Shown here: positions 42,730 to 53,541 of the stretch, in pieces | How positions within the stretch are numbered: the first letter of the stretch is position 1 | Layout of the letters: the number at the start of each line of letters is the position of its first letter | Assembly (NCBI GenBank): GCA_037200445.1 | Contig: JBBCGH010000001.1 | Span: 3,658,001 to 3,722,000 of the forward strand | DNA from: Alphaproteobacteria bacterium | GTDB lineage: Bacteria; Pseudomonadota; Alphaproteobacteria; Rhizobiales; Xanthobacteraceae | DNA length: 64,000 nt | Reading direction: 5' to 3' | Made by a program: the position numbers and the translations under genes | Notes under the pieces: generated by a model | Told to the model about the DNA's origin: nothing | Database searches by the model: none | Seen by the model: only the letters and a program-made list of their open reading frames with translations

Positions 42730-43139
42730 CGCCCCAGCCCCTCGAAGGCCAGCAGAGCGACATGGCCGACTAAGGCCGCGACGCCAGCGAAATTGATCAG
42801 GAAGACCTGCCCGCGCAGCGGCACGTTGTCGGTGAGGCACTGCACCAGCGAGTGGATCACGCGGCCGGCGACGAAGATCCAGGCCGCGATGATGTCGATA
42901 GTGCTGACATTGCTCGTTGCAACCAGCAGCACGACAACGGCGTAAAAGATCGCCGGAAGCTCGAACTGGTTGGCGAGGTTGCGCGTGACACGATCGATAT
43001 GCGCCGGCTCTTCGCCATGCGCAAACGCACCGTAATCGACCTCGCCGCTGCGGACAGCGCGCTGCCGGACAACGGTGAGCCAGACGTAGAGCAGGAAGGT
43101 CCAGCCGATCTGCGCGAGCATCGGCCAGAGCAGTGACAT
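42726..43139 (-). CDS. MAPEG family membrane protein
   Basis: 137 residues, four helices, with ANQFELPAIFYAVVVLLV and GRVIHSLVQCLTDNVPLRGQVF, the bacterial MAPEG pattern. It is distantly related to the MAPEG protein at 40036. It lies three bases downstream of guaB, so it is likely in the guaB transcript. Its TAG stop is supplied by the terminal CTAG of the adjacent inverted-repeat element. Confidence 0.9.
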   Translation of the reverse strand: MSLLWPMLAQIGWTFLLYVWLTVVRQRAVRSGEVDYGAFAHGEEPAHIDRVTRNLANQFELPAIFYAVVVLLVATSNVSTIDIIAAWIFVAGRVIHSLVQCLTDNVPLRGQVFLINFAGVAALVGHVALLAFEGLGR

Positions 43140-43142
43140 CGC

Positions 43143-44636
<1,494 letters not shown>

Positions 44637-44868
44637 CACCAACTCTCCTCGCCCGCCGGGGTGTAAATAGGGCTGCCCTGCGCGGCTCGTAAAGCCGCGG
44701 CGGCGAATCTAGCCCCGATGCGGAGTTGGCGACGGTCGGTAGCACGCTACGGCAGTGATGAACAGCCTTCCGGGGGCGATTTCCAGCATGCAGATCACCA
44801 GCTTTTGAACTATCCCCGTCGTGGCCGCGACCAATTCGAACGACGGGTCGGGGAGGGCCGCTACAGCC

Positions 44869-46272
44869 ATGCGCATTTGGGTTTCGGCGCTTTGCAGCGC
44901 GGCGTTGGTTGCCCTCACCGGGCCGGCGCCGGCTGCTTCGCTTCAGGATGCCTGGAACGCGTGTACTGCGCGCCAGCAGCTCTCGGCGGATCGCATTGCG
45001 CACTGCACCACCGTGATCGAGTCCCGCGACGTAAAGGCTGCAACCCGCGCACAGGCCCTGGTCGCTCGCGGCTTCGCGCATACCGCGCAGAGGAATTTCG
45101 ACCGGGCGCTCGCCGACTTCGACGCGGCGATCCAGGAAAATCCAAACCTCGCCACCGCCCATTACTATCGCGGCGCGATCCTGGCGCAGACCGATCCAGA
45201 AGGCGCCCTTGCCGCGCTCGACAAGGCGATCTCGCTCAATCCGAAAGACCCGGACTTCTTTCGCGAGCGCAGCTCGGTCCACGTCAAACGCAAAGACTAC
45301 GCGCGTGCAATCGATGACCTGACCAGCGCGATTGGCCTCGCCCGGAATCCCAAGGGCGAATATTTCCTGCGTGGCTCGGCCTATGAGGAGCTCGGCGAGC
45401 GCGACAAGGCGATTGCCGACTATCAGGCCTCCCTGCTGCTGGAGCCCGACAATGACATGCTGCGCAGGCACCTCGTCCAGTTGGGTGCCGAAATCCCGAA
45501 GGCGATACAGTTGCCGCCCGGCCCCTGCAGCGCGAATGACATCACCCACGAACAACGGGTCGCCGGCTGCACTGCAGCCATCGACTCCGGAACACTGACC
45601 GGCTGGCCGCTCAAGATCGCGTACTGCAATCGCGGCTACGCGCTGACCGAGCTCGGCGAGTTCGACCGCGTCATTGCCGACTCCAATTTGCTGATCGGCA
45701 TCAATCCGCAGGCCGGCTGCAGCTACCTCAATCGCGGCCGCGCCTGGTATTATAAGCACGACCTCGACCGCGCGATTGCCGATTACACCGAGGCGATCGC
45801 CTTCGAGCCGCGCTTGCACGAGGCCTACGCGAGCCGCGGCACCGCCTATTTCGACAGGCGCGATTTCCCGCAGGCGATCGCCGATTACGATGCCGCGATC
45901 TCGCTCAATCCGTTCGTCCCGATGTATTTTTCCGATCGGGGCAACACGCGCTACCAGATGGGCGATCTCAATCGCGCAATTGCGGATTACAACCGCGCAA
46001 TCGAAGTCGATCCAGATTACGTCCAAGCCTACGTCCGCCGCGGCTGGGCTTTTCTCAAGGCCGACGATCTCGCCCGCTCCGAGGCCGACTTCGACAAAGC
46101 GCTGCAGCTGGCGCCCGGCGATACTTACGCGGTGAGCGGGCGCGCGCAGGTGTATCAGCGCCAGAACAGGCCGGTCCCCGAAGGTCAGGCCACCGGGCTC
46201 AGCTTCGAGAAATTCCGCCGTGCCCTGGGGCAGCCGGACGGACGGACGTCCACACAAAAGGGACCGCCATGA
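44869..46272 (+). CDS. Exported TPR protein
   Basis: 467 residues. A signal peptide (MRIWVSALCSAALVALTGPA, cut near APA-AS) is followed by two blocks of TPR units (about 45-200 and 250-440), with repeated AIADY-x-A-I motifs (RAIADYTEAIAFEPR, QAIADYDAAISLNPF, RAIADYNRAIEVDPD). Between the blocks is a Cys-containing segment (GPCSANDITHEQRVAGCTAAI). Each block starts with a paired Cys motif of the type A-C-T-x13-C-T, suggesting disulfides. A periplasmic scaffold role is likely; the partner is unknown. The ATG at 44869 is better than 44821, as it begins the signal peptide. Confidence 0.88.
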   Translation: MRIWVSALCSAALVALTGPAPAASLQDAWNACTARQQLSADRIAHCTTVIESRDVKAATRAQALVARGFAHTAQRNFDRALADFDAAIQENPNLATAHYYRGAILAQTDPEGALAALDKAISLNPKDPDFFRERSSVHVKRKDYARAIDDLTSAIGLARNPKGEYFLRGSAYEELGERDKAIADYQASLLLEPDNDMLRRHLVQLGAEIPKAIQLPPGPCSANDITHEQRVAGCTAAIDSGTLTGWPLKIAYCNRGYALTELGEFDRVIADSNLLIGINPQAGCSYLNRGRAWYYKHDLDRAIADYTEAIAFEPRLHEAYASRGTAYFDRRDFPQAIADYDAAISLNPFVPMYFSDRGNTRYQMGDLNRAIADYNRAIEVDPDYVQAYVRRGWAFLKADDLARSEADFDKALQLAPGDTYAVSGRAQVYQRQNRPVPEGQATGLSFEKFRRALGQPDGRTSTQKGPP

Positions 46273-46318
46273 CGCGTTCGACCTTCGTGTCTCTCGGTGC
46301 GCTTGTCGGCACGGCGCC

Positions 46319-46603
46319 TTAACAGGCGCGCCCCACTACCCACACACGTGCGCTAGCTCCACCCGGGCGGCGGCCGTGACGCTCGATCGCCTCGACGATC
46401 TCGCGGTGCTTGCGGTCCTCGCGCTTCATGTGAATCGCGAGGACGCCGTGCAGCGACGGCAACAGGAACAAGACCGGCGCGAAGAACAGGATGCCGAAGA
46501 TCAGGCTGAAGGCGATCACAATCACGTTGAAAATCGCCGAAAACGGCTGCCCGTTGAGCAGGAGCCCAAGCGGCGGCAGCAATGCGCCCAGGATGTAGAT
46601 CAT
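46319..46603 (-). CDS. Pmp3/YqaE-like small membrane protein
   Basis: 94 residues. MIYILGALLPPLGLLLNGQP resembles the YqaE/Pmp3 start (LPPLGVFL), followed by a second and third hydrophobic stretch and a basic, helical tail (HMKREDRKHREIVEAIERHG). The Shine-Dalgarno GGAGGG four bases before the ATG at 46603 decides the start over the upstream ATG at 46615. Pmp3 proteins affect membrane potential and stress tolerance; the role here is inferred. Confidence 0.78.
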   Translation of the reverse strand: MIYILGALLPPLGLLLNGQPFSAIFNVIVIAFSLIFGILFFAPVLFLLPSLHGVLAIHMKREDRKHREIVEAIERHGRRPGGASARVWVVGRAC

Positions 46604-46712
46604 CGGTCCCTCCATGCCGGAAACCGGCAGGCGAAATATCTAGGTAGCCTTGCGCGTTCTGCAATGTTCTTTGCCAAAGAACCGCGCTAGAGCGGCTCCT
46701 GCAGACCCCTTC

Positions 46713-48134
46713 ATGAGCCACGACCGTCTCGTCCCCCTCATCATCGCGGTCGCGCTGTTCATGGAGAACATGGACTCCACGATCATCGCGACATCCCTGC
46801 CGGCGATCGCCGCCGACATCGGGGCAAATCCGCTTGCGCTGAAGCTGGCGGTCACCTCCTACCTCCTCTCACTGGCCGTGTTCATCCCGGCGAGCGGCTG
46901 GACCGCCGACCGCTTTGGCGCGCGCACCGTGTTCCGCGTCGCGATCGCGACCTTCGTGGCCGGCTCGATCGGTTGCGCCCTGTCGAGCTCGCTCACCGAG
47001 TTCGTCATCGCACGCATCGTGCAGGGAATGGGCGGCGCGATGATGAGCCCGGTGGGACGCCTGGTGCTGGTTCGTACCATCGACAAGCGCAATCTGGTCG
47101 ATGCGATGGCCTGGGTGACGATGCCGGCTCTGATCGGCCCGATTATCGGCCCGCCGGTCGGCGGATTCATCACCACCTACGCAAGCTGGCACTGGATCTT
47201 CATCATCAACGTGCCGATCGGTCTCATCGGGATCGTGCTGGCGACACGCTACGTCGAGGACGTCCGCGCGCAAGACCTCGACCGCTTCGACCTGGTTGGA
47301 ATGGTTCTGGCCGGGCTTGGGATCGCGGCGCTCGCCTTCGGGCTGTCGGTGGCGGGGCTCGGCCTGGTGCCGCCGACCATGATCGTCTCGCTCATCGTGA
47401 CGGGGATCATTTTTCTCGCCGCCTACGGCGTTCACGCCCGCAACACTTCGATACCCGCGCTCGATCTGACCCTGCTGCGCATCGCAACCTTCCGCGCCAA
47501 TGTGGTCGGCGGCTCGCTGTTTCGCCTCGGGATCGGGGCGCTCTCATTCCTGCTGCCGCTGATGCTGCAGCTCGGTTTCGATTACACGCCGCTCGAATCG
47601 GGCCTCGTGACCTTCAGCGCCGCGGTCGGCGCCTTCGCGATGAAGGCCTTCGCGGCGCCGATCATCCGCCGCTTCGGTTTCAAGCACATCCTCATCTTCA
47701 ACGGGCTGCTCGCCTCCGCGTTCACCGCGGCGTGCGCCCTGTTCACGCCGTCGACGCCGTTCTTCGTCATGATCGCGGTGCTGCTCGTCGGCGGCTTCTT
47801 CCGCTCGCTGCAGTTCACCGCGACGAATACCATCGCCTATGCGGATGTGGATGCGCGGCGGATGAGCCGTGCAACGCCGCTGGTGAGCGTCGCGCAGCAG
47901 CTTTCCATCGCGGCCGGCGTCGCGGTGGGGGCGCTGTGCGTCGAGCTTGCGTTGCAGATCAAGGGCGGCACGATGATCACTGCGGCAGATTTCCGCCCGG
48001 CATTCCTGGTGATCGGCACGATCGCGGCATCGTCGGCTGTCCTATTCTGGTCGCTGCCGCCGGACGCCGGTGCCTCGATGGCAAACCGTGCGCCGATCGC
48101 GGCGCCCGACGCCTCGGATCAACGGGTGGGCTGA
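46713..48134 (+). CDS. MFS transporter (DHA2-like)
   Basis: 473 residues and about 13-14 hydrophobic helices. It begins with MENMDSTIIATSLPAIAADIG, the DHA2 motif D1 style, then GWTADRFGARTVF (motif A), RIVQGMGGAMMSPVGRLVLV, and LIGPIIGPPVGGFI (motif C, of proton antiporters). Drug or metabolite export is likely. The ATG at 46713 is taken; the extension to 46650 lacks membrane-protein character. It converges with the acyltransferase gene across a palindromic repeat. Confidence 0.9.
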   Translation: MSHDRLVPLIIAVALFMENMDSTIIATSLPAIAADIGANPLALKLAVTSYLLSLAVFIPASGWTADRFGARTVFRVAIATFVAGSIGCALSSSLTEFVIARIVQGMGGAMMSPVGRLVLVRTIDKRNLVDAMAWVTMPALIGPIIGPPVGGFITTYASWHWIFIINVPIGLIGIVLATRYVEDVRAQDLDRFDLVGMVLAGLGIAALAFGLSVAGLGLVPPTMIVSLIVTGIIFLAAYGVHARNTSIPALDLTLLRIATFRANVVGGSLFRLGIGALSFLLPLMLQLGFDYTPLESGLVTFSAAVGAFAMKAFAAPIIRRFGFKHILIFNGLLASAFTAACALFTPSTPFFVMIAVLLVGGFFRSLQFTATNTIAYADVDARRMSRATPLVSVAQQLSIAAGVAVGALCVELALQIKGGTMITAADFRPAFLVIGTIAASSAVLFWSLPPDAGASMANRAPIAAPDASDQRVG

Positions 48135-48144
48135 ACTTTTCTTG

Positions 48145-48193
48145 GCGCATGATCTTGCCCGAAAACCGCTTCACACTTTTCGGGATCATGCGC
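48145..48193. repeat. Single copy of the GATC-ended palindromic repeat
   Basis: Bounded by GCGCATGATC and GATCATGCGC, with the inner CCCGAAAACCGCTTCACACT then TTTCGGG, clearly the same family as the tandem pair at 39943-40044 (about four differences in the core). It lies between convergent genes and contains the stop codon of the acyltransferase (48186-48188). Confidence 0.9.
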
Positions 48194-49232
48194 GTCCGAT
48201 CAGCTTTCGCCCAACGATCAGCAGGGGCCGCTCGACCACGAAATGGCAGATGACCCCGCCGACAATGCCGACGATCAGGGCGGTCAGGACGTACAGTGTC
48301 GGCGCGATCGCGGCGACGCCGACGGTGCGGTTGACCGCGATCAGAAGGATGCGTTGTGCAAAGGGATGCGCGAGATAGATCGAGTATGAGGCGTCGCCGA
48401 GCATCAGCCACAGCCGGCTCGGCCGCGCACGCGCCGCAGGCTCGATCATCAGCGCACCGGCAACGGCAGTGACCGCCGGGATGCCGTGCGAAACGATGCG
48501 CTCCGGGACGAAACCGTAGCCGTAGACAACGGCGACCCACAGGATCGCGGCTACGACCAGCAGCAGACCCGCAACGGTGCCGCAACGCATCAGCACCGGC
48601 GCGAGGATCGCCAGCATGACGCCGGCGAGAAACTCGAGCAGGATCGGATCGGTATAGGTGCGGGCGATGGCTCCGCCCGGCTGGAATACGAGGCCGCCCG
48701 CGACCAGCAGCAGGAACGCCGTGGCAAACAGCGCGAAGCGCGTGCGCGGCCAGGGCACGAACAGGCAGAAGCCGAACAGCAGATAGAAGAACATCTCGTA
48801 GTTCAGCGTCCAGCCGAGCGTATAGACCGGCGCGATCAGGCCGAGGTTCGGGTGCGTCGCCGGCACGAACAAGTACGATTTGACGATGTGCGCGGCTTCG
48901 AGGTGCACCACATAGAAGCTTTCCGGCGTGATCAGCGCGGCCGCCACGTAGAGTGTGGTGAAAATCCAGTAGAGCGGCACGATGCGCACGATGCGGGCGA
49001 GCCAGAACTGAACCGGTCCGCGCTCCCTCCGCGCCGTCGTGGTCCACATGATGAAGCCGGAGATCACGAAGAACAGATCGACGCCCACGGTGCCGAAATG
49101 GGCCGTGTAATGCACGAAGACCGGGACGCCCATGGCGTGTTGGAACGCAATCAGCCCGGCCGCAACGGCGCGCAGGTACTGTATCGCGACGACGGTCTCG
49201 GTGCGCGGCGCGCCCGCGTAACCTTCAGCCAC
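48186..49232 (-). CDS. Acyltransferase 3 family membrane protein
   Basis: 348 residues and about ten hydrophobic helices. Family marks are IQYLRAVAAGLIAFQHA (with the conserved His), VGVDLFFVISGFIMW, FWLARIVRIVPLYWI and SYSIYLAHPF. Such proteins O-acetylate or succinylate cell-surface polysaccharides or lipids. The start is a GTG at 49232 overlapping the rlmE end by eight bases, so it is probably co-transcribed with rlmE. The last codons (GCA TGA) come from the repeat. Substrate unknown. Confidence 0.88.
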   Translation of the reverse strand: MAEGYAGAPRTETVVAIQYLRAVAAGLIAFQHAMGVPVFVHYTAHFGTVGVDLFFVISGFIMWTTTARRERGPVQFWLARIVRIVPLYWIFTTLYVAAALITPESFYVVHLEAAHIVKSYLFVPATHPNLGLIAPVYTLGWTLNYEMFFYLLFGFCLFVPWPRTRFALFATAFLLLVAGGLVFQPGGAIARTYTDPILLEFLAGVMLAILAPVLMRCGTVAGLLLVVAAILWVAVVYGYGFVPERIVSHGIPAVTAVAGALMIEPAARARPSRLWLMLGDASYSIYLAHPFAQRILLIAVNRTVGVAAIAPTLYVLTALIVGIVGGVICHFVVERPLLIVGRKLIGRA

Positions 49233-49929
49233 TTGCTTTCCCGCGGAACCCGGTCGCCAGCAGATAGAGCTCGGAGGAGTCGGCGCGGCTCGCCTGCGGC
49301 TTGACGTGCCGCACCGTGGCGAAATCGCGCTTGAGCTCCGCGAGCAACGCGCTTTCGGTGCCGCCCTGCAGCACCTTGGCAAGGAAGCTGCCGCCCGGGC
49401 GCAGCACCTCGCGGGCGAATTCGGCCGCGGCTTCGACCAGCGCCATGATCTTCAATTGATCGGTTTTCTTGTGCCCCGTCGCATTCGCCGCCATGTCGGA
49501 GAGCACGACGTCGGCGCCGCCGTCGAGCGCGGTGCGCAACCTTTCGGGCGCGGCCGTATCGAGAAAATCGAGCTGCATGAAATCGACACCCGCGATCGGC
49601 TTCATGTCGAGAATGTCGATTGCGATGACTTTGCCGCTTCCCTCCGCGGCGCCGACGCGCGTAGCCGCAATCTCGCTCCAGCCGCCAGGAGCGGCGCCCA
49701 GATCGACCACCCGCCCTCCGCCCTTCAGCAGGCGGTATTTGTCATCGACCTCGATCAGCTTGTAGGCGGCGCGGGAACGCATTCCCTCGCGCTTGGCGCG
49801 CGCCACATACGGGTCGTTGAGCTGCCGTTCGAGCCATCGTTTCTGCGATACGGTGCGGTTCTTCTTCGACTTGAGCCGCACCTTGAGCGGTCGTTCGCTC
49901 ACGATGGGAAACCGGAGTGTTGCGCCCAT
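49225..49929 (-). CDS. rlmE: 23S rRNA 2'-O-ribose U2552 methyltransferase
   Basis: 234 residues, FtsJ/RrmJ type. The K-D-K-E catalytic tetrad is visible: K in SRAAYKLIEVDDKY, D in LSDMAANATGHK, K in FLAKVLQGG, and E in SSELYLLATGF. The SAM motif VVDLGAAPGGWSEIA lies near 75-89. It methylates 50S subunits late in assembly. Its start lies inside the end of the Ppx/GppA gene (31-base overlap), marking an operon. Confidence 0.95.
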   Translation of the reverse strand: MGATLRFPIVSERPLKVRLKSKKNRTVSQKRWLERQLNDPYVARAKREGMRSRAAYKLIEVDDKYRLLKGGGRVVDLGAAPGGWSEIAATRVGAAEGSGKVIAIDILDMKPIAGVDFMQLDFLDTAAPERLRTALDGGADVVLSDMAANATGHKKTDQLKIMALVEAAAEFAREVLRPGGSFLAKVLQGGTESALLAELKRDFATVRHVKPQASRADSSELYLLATGFRGKASG

Positions 49930-51026
49930 ACGTCATCGGCGCGCATCAACTGCACCAGCATCCCCTCGCGCAGGCCGCGGTCGGCGACGCGCAGCCGCGT
50001 GCAGGGGAAAACGCGGCGGATCGCTTCCAGGATAGCGCAGCCGGCCAGCACCAGATCGGCGCGTTCGGCCCCGATGCACGGGCTCGCGACGCGCTCGTCG
50101 TAGCTCATGGCGCGCAACTCATCGAGGACCGTCGACACCTGACCGTCGATCATCCAGCAGCCGTCGACCTGGCGGCGATCGTAGCGCTTGAGCCGCAAAT
50201 GCAGGCCCGCAATCGTCGTCACGGTGCCGGAGGTCCCCAACAGATGCATCGCGGGCAAATTGATCCCGGCGCAATGCCCGTCGGCGAAGCGCCGCACATG
50301 GTCGAGCACTTCCGCGGTCATCGCCTCGTACAGCGCCTCGTCGACCGCCACACCACCATACCGCTCGGCGAGCGAAACGACTCCCACCGGGAGCGAGGCC
50401 CAGGCGCGAATTTGCGGATTGGGTGGGCCGCCGTTCGCGGGTGCGCAGCGCCCAAGCAGCACGATTTCGGAGGAGCCGCCGCCGATATCGAACAGGACGA
50501 CGCCCTCGGCCTCTGGATCCATAAGTGGCGTGCAGCCGATCGCGGCAAGCTCCGCCTCGGTTTCGCGATCGACGATTTCGAGGTCGAGCCCGACCTCGCG
50601 CTGCACCCGCTCGCGGAATTCGATACCGTTGGCGGCCGAACGGCAGGCTTCCGTCGCGATCAGCCGTGCCCGCGTGACGGCACGGTTGCGCATTTTGTCG
50701 CGGCAGATCGAGAGCGCCTCGATGGCGCGCTGGATCGCCGCCTCGCTCAAGCGGCCCGAGGCGGCCATCCCCTCCCCGAGGCGAATGATACGCGAAAACG
50801 CATCAACGACCCGAAATCCATCCCGAATCGGCCGGGCGACCAACAGTCGGCAGTTGTTGGTGCCAAGATCGAGCGCCGCGTAAGCGGGGCGCGCATAACC
50901 TGTGTTAGCCCCGCCCTCCGGACGCGGATGGCGGGGTGGCCAGCGCCGACCCCACGGGGGCCGGCTGCGCGGCTCCCGTCGATGCGCGGGGTCGAGGCCG
51001 GACGAAGTCCTGGCCTCGTCGTCCAT
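49899..51026 (-). CDS. Ppx/GppA family phosphatase
   Basis: 375 residues. After a basic, probably disordered 45-residue N-terminus comes the actin-like ATPase fold: YAALDLGTNNCRLLVARP, GRLSEAAIQRAIEAL, the phosphate loop VVLFDIGGGSSEIVLL, and LLGTSGTVTTIAGL. These enzymes degrade polyphosphate or (p)ppGpp. It is short, lacking the C-terminal HD-like domain of full Ppx, as in the rhizobial single-domain type. The N-terminus may be over-long; an internal start near VNP is not evident. Upstream of rlmE in one transcript. Confidence 0.9.
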   Translation of the reverse strand: MDDEARTSSGLDPAHRREPRSRPPWGRRWPPRHPRPEGGANTGYARPAYAALDLGTNNCRLLVARPIRDGFRVVDAFSRIIRLGEGMAASGRLSEAAIQRAIEALSICRDKMRNRAVTRARLIATEACRSAANGIEFRERVQREVGLDLEIVDRETEAELAAIGCTPLMDPEAEGVVLFDIGGGSSEIVLLGRCAPANGGPPNPQIRAWASLPVGVVSLAERYGGVAVDEALYEAMTAEVLDHVRRFADGHCAGINLPAMHLLGTSGTVTTIAGLHLRLKRYDRRQVDGCWMIDGQVSTVLDELRAMSYDERVASPCIGAERADLVLAGCAILEAIRRVFPCTRLRVADRGLREGMLVQLMRADDVWAQHSGFPS

Positions 51027-51456
51027 TTGTTAACCATCCTGCCGCGCCGAAGCTCTTCCCCTGCTCGACGGCAGCGGCCACTCGTGTTTCCAGATCGACA
51101 AAAAGACTAGTCAGGTGCGGAACCGGGCGCAATGGTTGGGCGTTCGACGTCCGCGCGGAAGTACAACCGAAGGTAACACGGGGTGACACCGGCTTCCACG
51201 AATCGTATAGAAGAAGGAAATAGCTGCCAGCCCCAACGCGTAAAGGTAGAATTTACCTTAGGTCGTCTCACTGGCAGAACACGCGGTCGAGTACTACATC
51301 GTGAAAGCGGAATTGCGGGCAAGCTCCACGATTGCGCGTTGCCGAGTCACAAGCCGCTATGGTTGTTTGAAATCGTGCTGAAGTAGTACGGGCGAATCGA
51401 GGGAGAGCGTCCGAAAATATGCAGTGACACTAAACGGGAAAACGAGACAACGAGAC
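51027..51456. other. 430-base spacer before the XRE regulator
   Basis: No convincing gene is seen between the divergent Ppx/GppA and XRE genes. The stretch from about 51200 is more AT-rich than its surroundings and carries the perfect dyad described at 51243-51259. The size and base composition suggest promoters for both directions. Confidence 0.5.
51243..51259. promoter_or_regulatory. Inverted repeat AAGGTA-N5-TACCTT
   Basis: A perfect 6-base dyad with the AT-rich centre GAATT lies 198 bases upstream of the XRE-family ATG. It has the size of a dimeric regulator site. Autoregulation by the XRE protein is one possibility; the distance is rather long for a simple repressor site. Confidence 0.4.
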
Positions 51457-51879
51457 ATGAAACAAGCCAAGATGATCGACAAACACGTCCGCGCCCGGCG
51501 CGCTGACAGCCGTGACGCGGAAGTTGGGCGGCGCGTGCGCTCCCGGCGTCTGGAGTGCCGTCTGTCGCAGACAGAACTTGCGGACCGCATCGGTGTCACC
51601 TTCCAGCAGGTGCAGAAGTACGAGAAGGGCGTGAACCGCATCGGCGCGGGCCGCCTGCAGCGGATCTCCGAAGCGCTGGAAGTGCCGATCTCCTTTTTCT
51701 TCGGCGGAGCGCCGGGTGCGCCCGCGCGCGAGACGTCCGGTAATGCCGAAAGCATCTTCGGCTTTATGCAGACCTCGGGCTCGGTCCGCATCGTCAAGGC
51801 GTTCCACAAGATCAAGAGCCGCAAGGCTCGCCAGCTCCTGGTCGAGATGGCGGAAGAACTGGCCGACGCAACGGCCTAG
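51457..51879 (+). CDS. XRE family transcriptional regulator
   Basis: 140 residues. The HTH_XRE domain spans about 23-77: VGRRVRSRRLECRLSQTELA, IGVTFQQVQKYEKGVNRIGA, GRLQRISEALEVP. The tail (SIFGFMQTSGSVRIVKAFHK, RKARQLLVEMAEELA) is the conserved one of a rhizobial regulator group often found near housekeeping genes. The ATG at 51457 is chosen; the GTG at 51424 adds eleven atypical residues. Targets unknown. Confidence 0.9.
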   Translation: MKQAKMIDKHVRARRADSRDAEVGRRVRSRRLECRLSQTELADRIGVTFQQVQKYEKGVNRIGAGRLQRISEALEVPISFFFGGAPGAPARETSGNAESIFGFMQTSGSVRIVKAFHKIKSRKARQLLVEMAEELADATA

Positions 51880-51999
51880 TGACGCAACACATCGAGACCT
51901 CCTGCCGGCGAGTTCGGCGGCTCCGTTCTGCGGCCGATTTCGGCGCCAATCCGTCCGTGTTAGTGTCCTGCGCAGCTGTCCAACAGCATGCGAGGACCT

Positions 52000-53007
52000 A
52001 TGCGGGTTGAAGCGCTTGGCTATATCGGAATCCGTTCCAAGAATCTGGAAGACTGGGCGGCCTACGCGACGCGGTTTCTCGGCATGCAGCTCGTCGACAG
52101 GACGAGCAGCATGCTTTCGCTGCGCATGGACGACCGCAAGCAGCGCGTCATCGTGAATGCGGACGCAGATGGCGGCGCAGCCTTCTTCGGCTGGGAAGTC
52201 TCGGACGCACGAGCGCTCGATTCGCTCGGGGCGCGCCTCGAACGCGCGGAGATCGCGGTCGCGCGCGCCAGCCGCGCGCTCGCCGATGAACGACGGGTCA
52301 AGGATCTGATCGTCTTCGCCGATCCGATCGGCAATCGGCTCGAGGCGTTTCATGGCGCCGAGGTCAGTGCCGAGGCGTTTCGGCCCGGCCGCAACATCTC
52401 GGGCTTCCGCACCGGCCCGCTCGGCATGGGCCATGCCGTGCTTACGGTCGAGCGCGTCGACGATGTGCTGCCCTTTTACCGCGATGTTCTGGGCTTCGGC
52501 CTGAGCGACTACATCCTCAAGCCGTTCCGCGCCTATTTCTGCCACGTCAACCCGCGCCATCACAGCCTCGCCTTTATCGAGACCGGCAAGAACGGCATCC
52601 ACCACATGATGGTCGAGTTGTTCAGTCTCGACGACGTCGGGCAGGCCTATGACATCGCATTGACCGACCCCGAGAGCATCGGTTCGACCTTCGGCCGCCA
52701 CACCAACGACTATGTGACGTCGTTCTACTCGTGGTCGCCGTCCGGGTTCATGGTCGAATACGGCTGGGGCGGGCGGCTGGTCGAGCCCGGCAATTGGACA
52801 CCGGAGGAAGCCGTGGGCCCGAGCCTCTGGGGCCATGAGCGTGCCTGGCTCTCGCCGGAAAAACGCGACGAGGCGCGCGCGATGCGCAGGAAGCTCGCCG
52901 ATGAGGGCATTCGCGAGCCCGTGCAGGTGCTCGAAGGGAACCATCGTCTGATGCCGGGCACCTGCCCGTGGTGGGATGCAGCGACGGCGGAGCGGAAGGC
53001 AGGCTAG
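52000..53007 (+). CDS. Type I extradiol dioxygenase (BphC-like, VOC fold)
   Basis: 335 residues with two vicinal-oxygen-chelate modules. The iron ligands of the BphC family line up: H145 (LGMGHAVL), H202 (GIHHMMVEL) and E253 (FMVEYGWGG); acid-base His candidates are in NPRHHSLAF and RHTNDYVTSF. It would open catechol-type rings by meta cleavage with O2. The ATG at 52000 has GAGGA just upstream; the ATG at 51988 is an alternative. A possible pathway partner, the HpcG-like hydratase, is at 57111. It stands alone next to tRNA-Gln. Confidence 0.9.
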   Translation: MRVEALGYIGIRSKNLEDWAAYATRFLGMQLVDRTSSMLSLRMDDRKQRVIVNADADGGAAFFGWEVSDARALDSLGARLERAEIAVARASRALADERRVKDLIVFADPIGNRLEAFHGAEVSAEAFRPGRNISGFRTGPLGMGHAVLTVERVDDVLPFYRDVLGFGLSDYILKPFRAYFCHVNPRHHSLAFIETGKNGIHHMMVELFSLDDVGQAYDIALTDPESIGSTFGRHTNDYVTSFYSWSPSGFMVEYGWGGRLVEPGNWTPEEAVGPSLWGHERAWLSPEKRDEARAMRRKLADEGIREPVQVLEGNHRLMPGTCPWWDAATAERKAG

Positions 53008-53094
53008 GTTGCACGGCGCGGCGCGCTGCGCTAATTCGCCTCCAACCGATCCAGGCAATCGCGTTGGCCGGCTTGTCTCCGGCAGGTTCCGGAT

Positions 53095-53168
53095 TGGGGG
53101 ATAGTTCAACGGTAGAACTGCGGACTCTGACTCCGTCAATCTAGGTTCGAATCCTAGTCCCCCAGCCA
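53095..53168 (+). tRNA. tRNA-Gln (anticodon CTG)
   Basis: A complete cloverleaf is visible: acceptor TGGGGGA / TCCCCCA (53095-53101 and 53158-53164), D stem GTTC/GAAC, anticodon stem GCGGA/TCCGT with loop CT-CTG-AC (anticodon 53127-53129), T arm CTAGG-TTCGAAT-CCTAG, discriminator G and an encoded CCA. It reads glutamine CAG codons. Confidence 0.97.
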
Positions 53169-53541
53169 ACTTGCGCCGTATGACGCATACATAATACCGG
53201 CTCTCAGCATCGATCCCCCGCACCCGTTCTACAGCACCGTCTATGGCGTTCGCTGCCGCATTCTTCGCACCCACCATGCCTCCTTGCGACCGCGACCTCC
53301 GCGACTCAGCGAACCGCCGCGTCAGGACTCGTGGGTCTACTTGGTGTGTCGCGATGGGATCGCGGTCGATATCGAACGATGGTCCAAATTCGCGGCCTCG
53401 ACCGTCGCCGACCCGGGCGCAGCGCGGACCGCGTGATGTCGCAGCCACTTGATGCTGCCGCCGGACGTCCCTAGGGTGACTTTACATTCCCTGAACCGAG
53501 CCTAACGGCATTCGGCCGAATGAAGAAAGCTCCCATCAGCG
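53169..53541. other. Spacer downstream of tRNA-Gln, no gene recognised
   Basis: About 370 bases between the tRNA and the FkbM gene. Short open frames exist on both strands, but none has a ribosome site, family motif or convincing composition. No repeat of the tRNA 3' end (attachment site) and no integrase fragment could be seen. The right third, around 53480-53530, becomes more AT-rich and probably holds the FkbM promoter. Confidence 0.4.

Noticed and set aside
53169-53541. Integrase remnant or attachment site after tRNA-Gln
   Set aside because: No tyrosine-recombinase motif on either strand and no second copy of the tRNA 3' end was found by eye.
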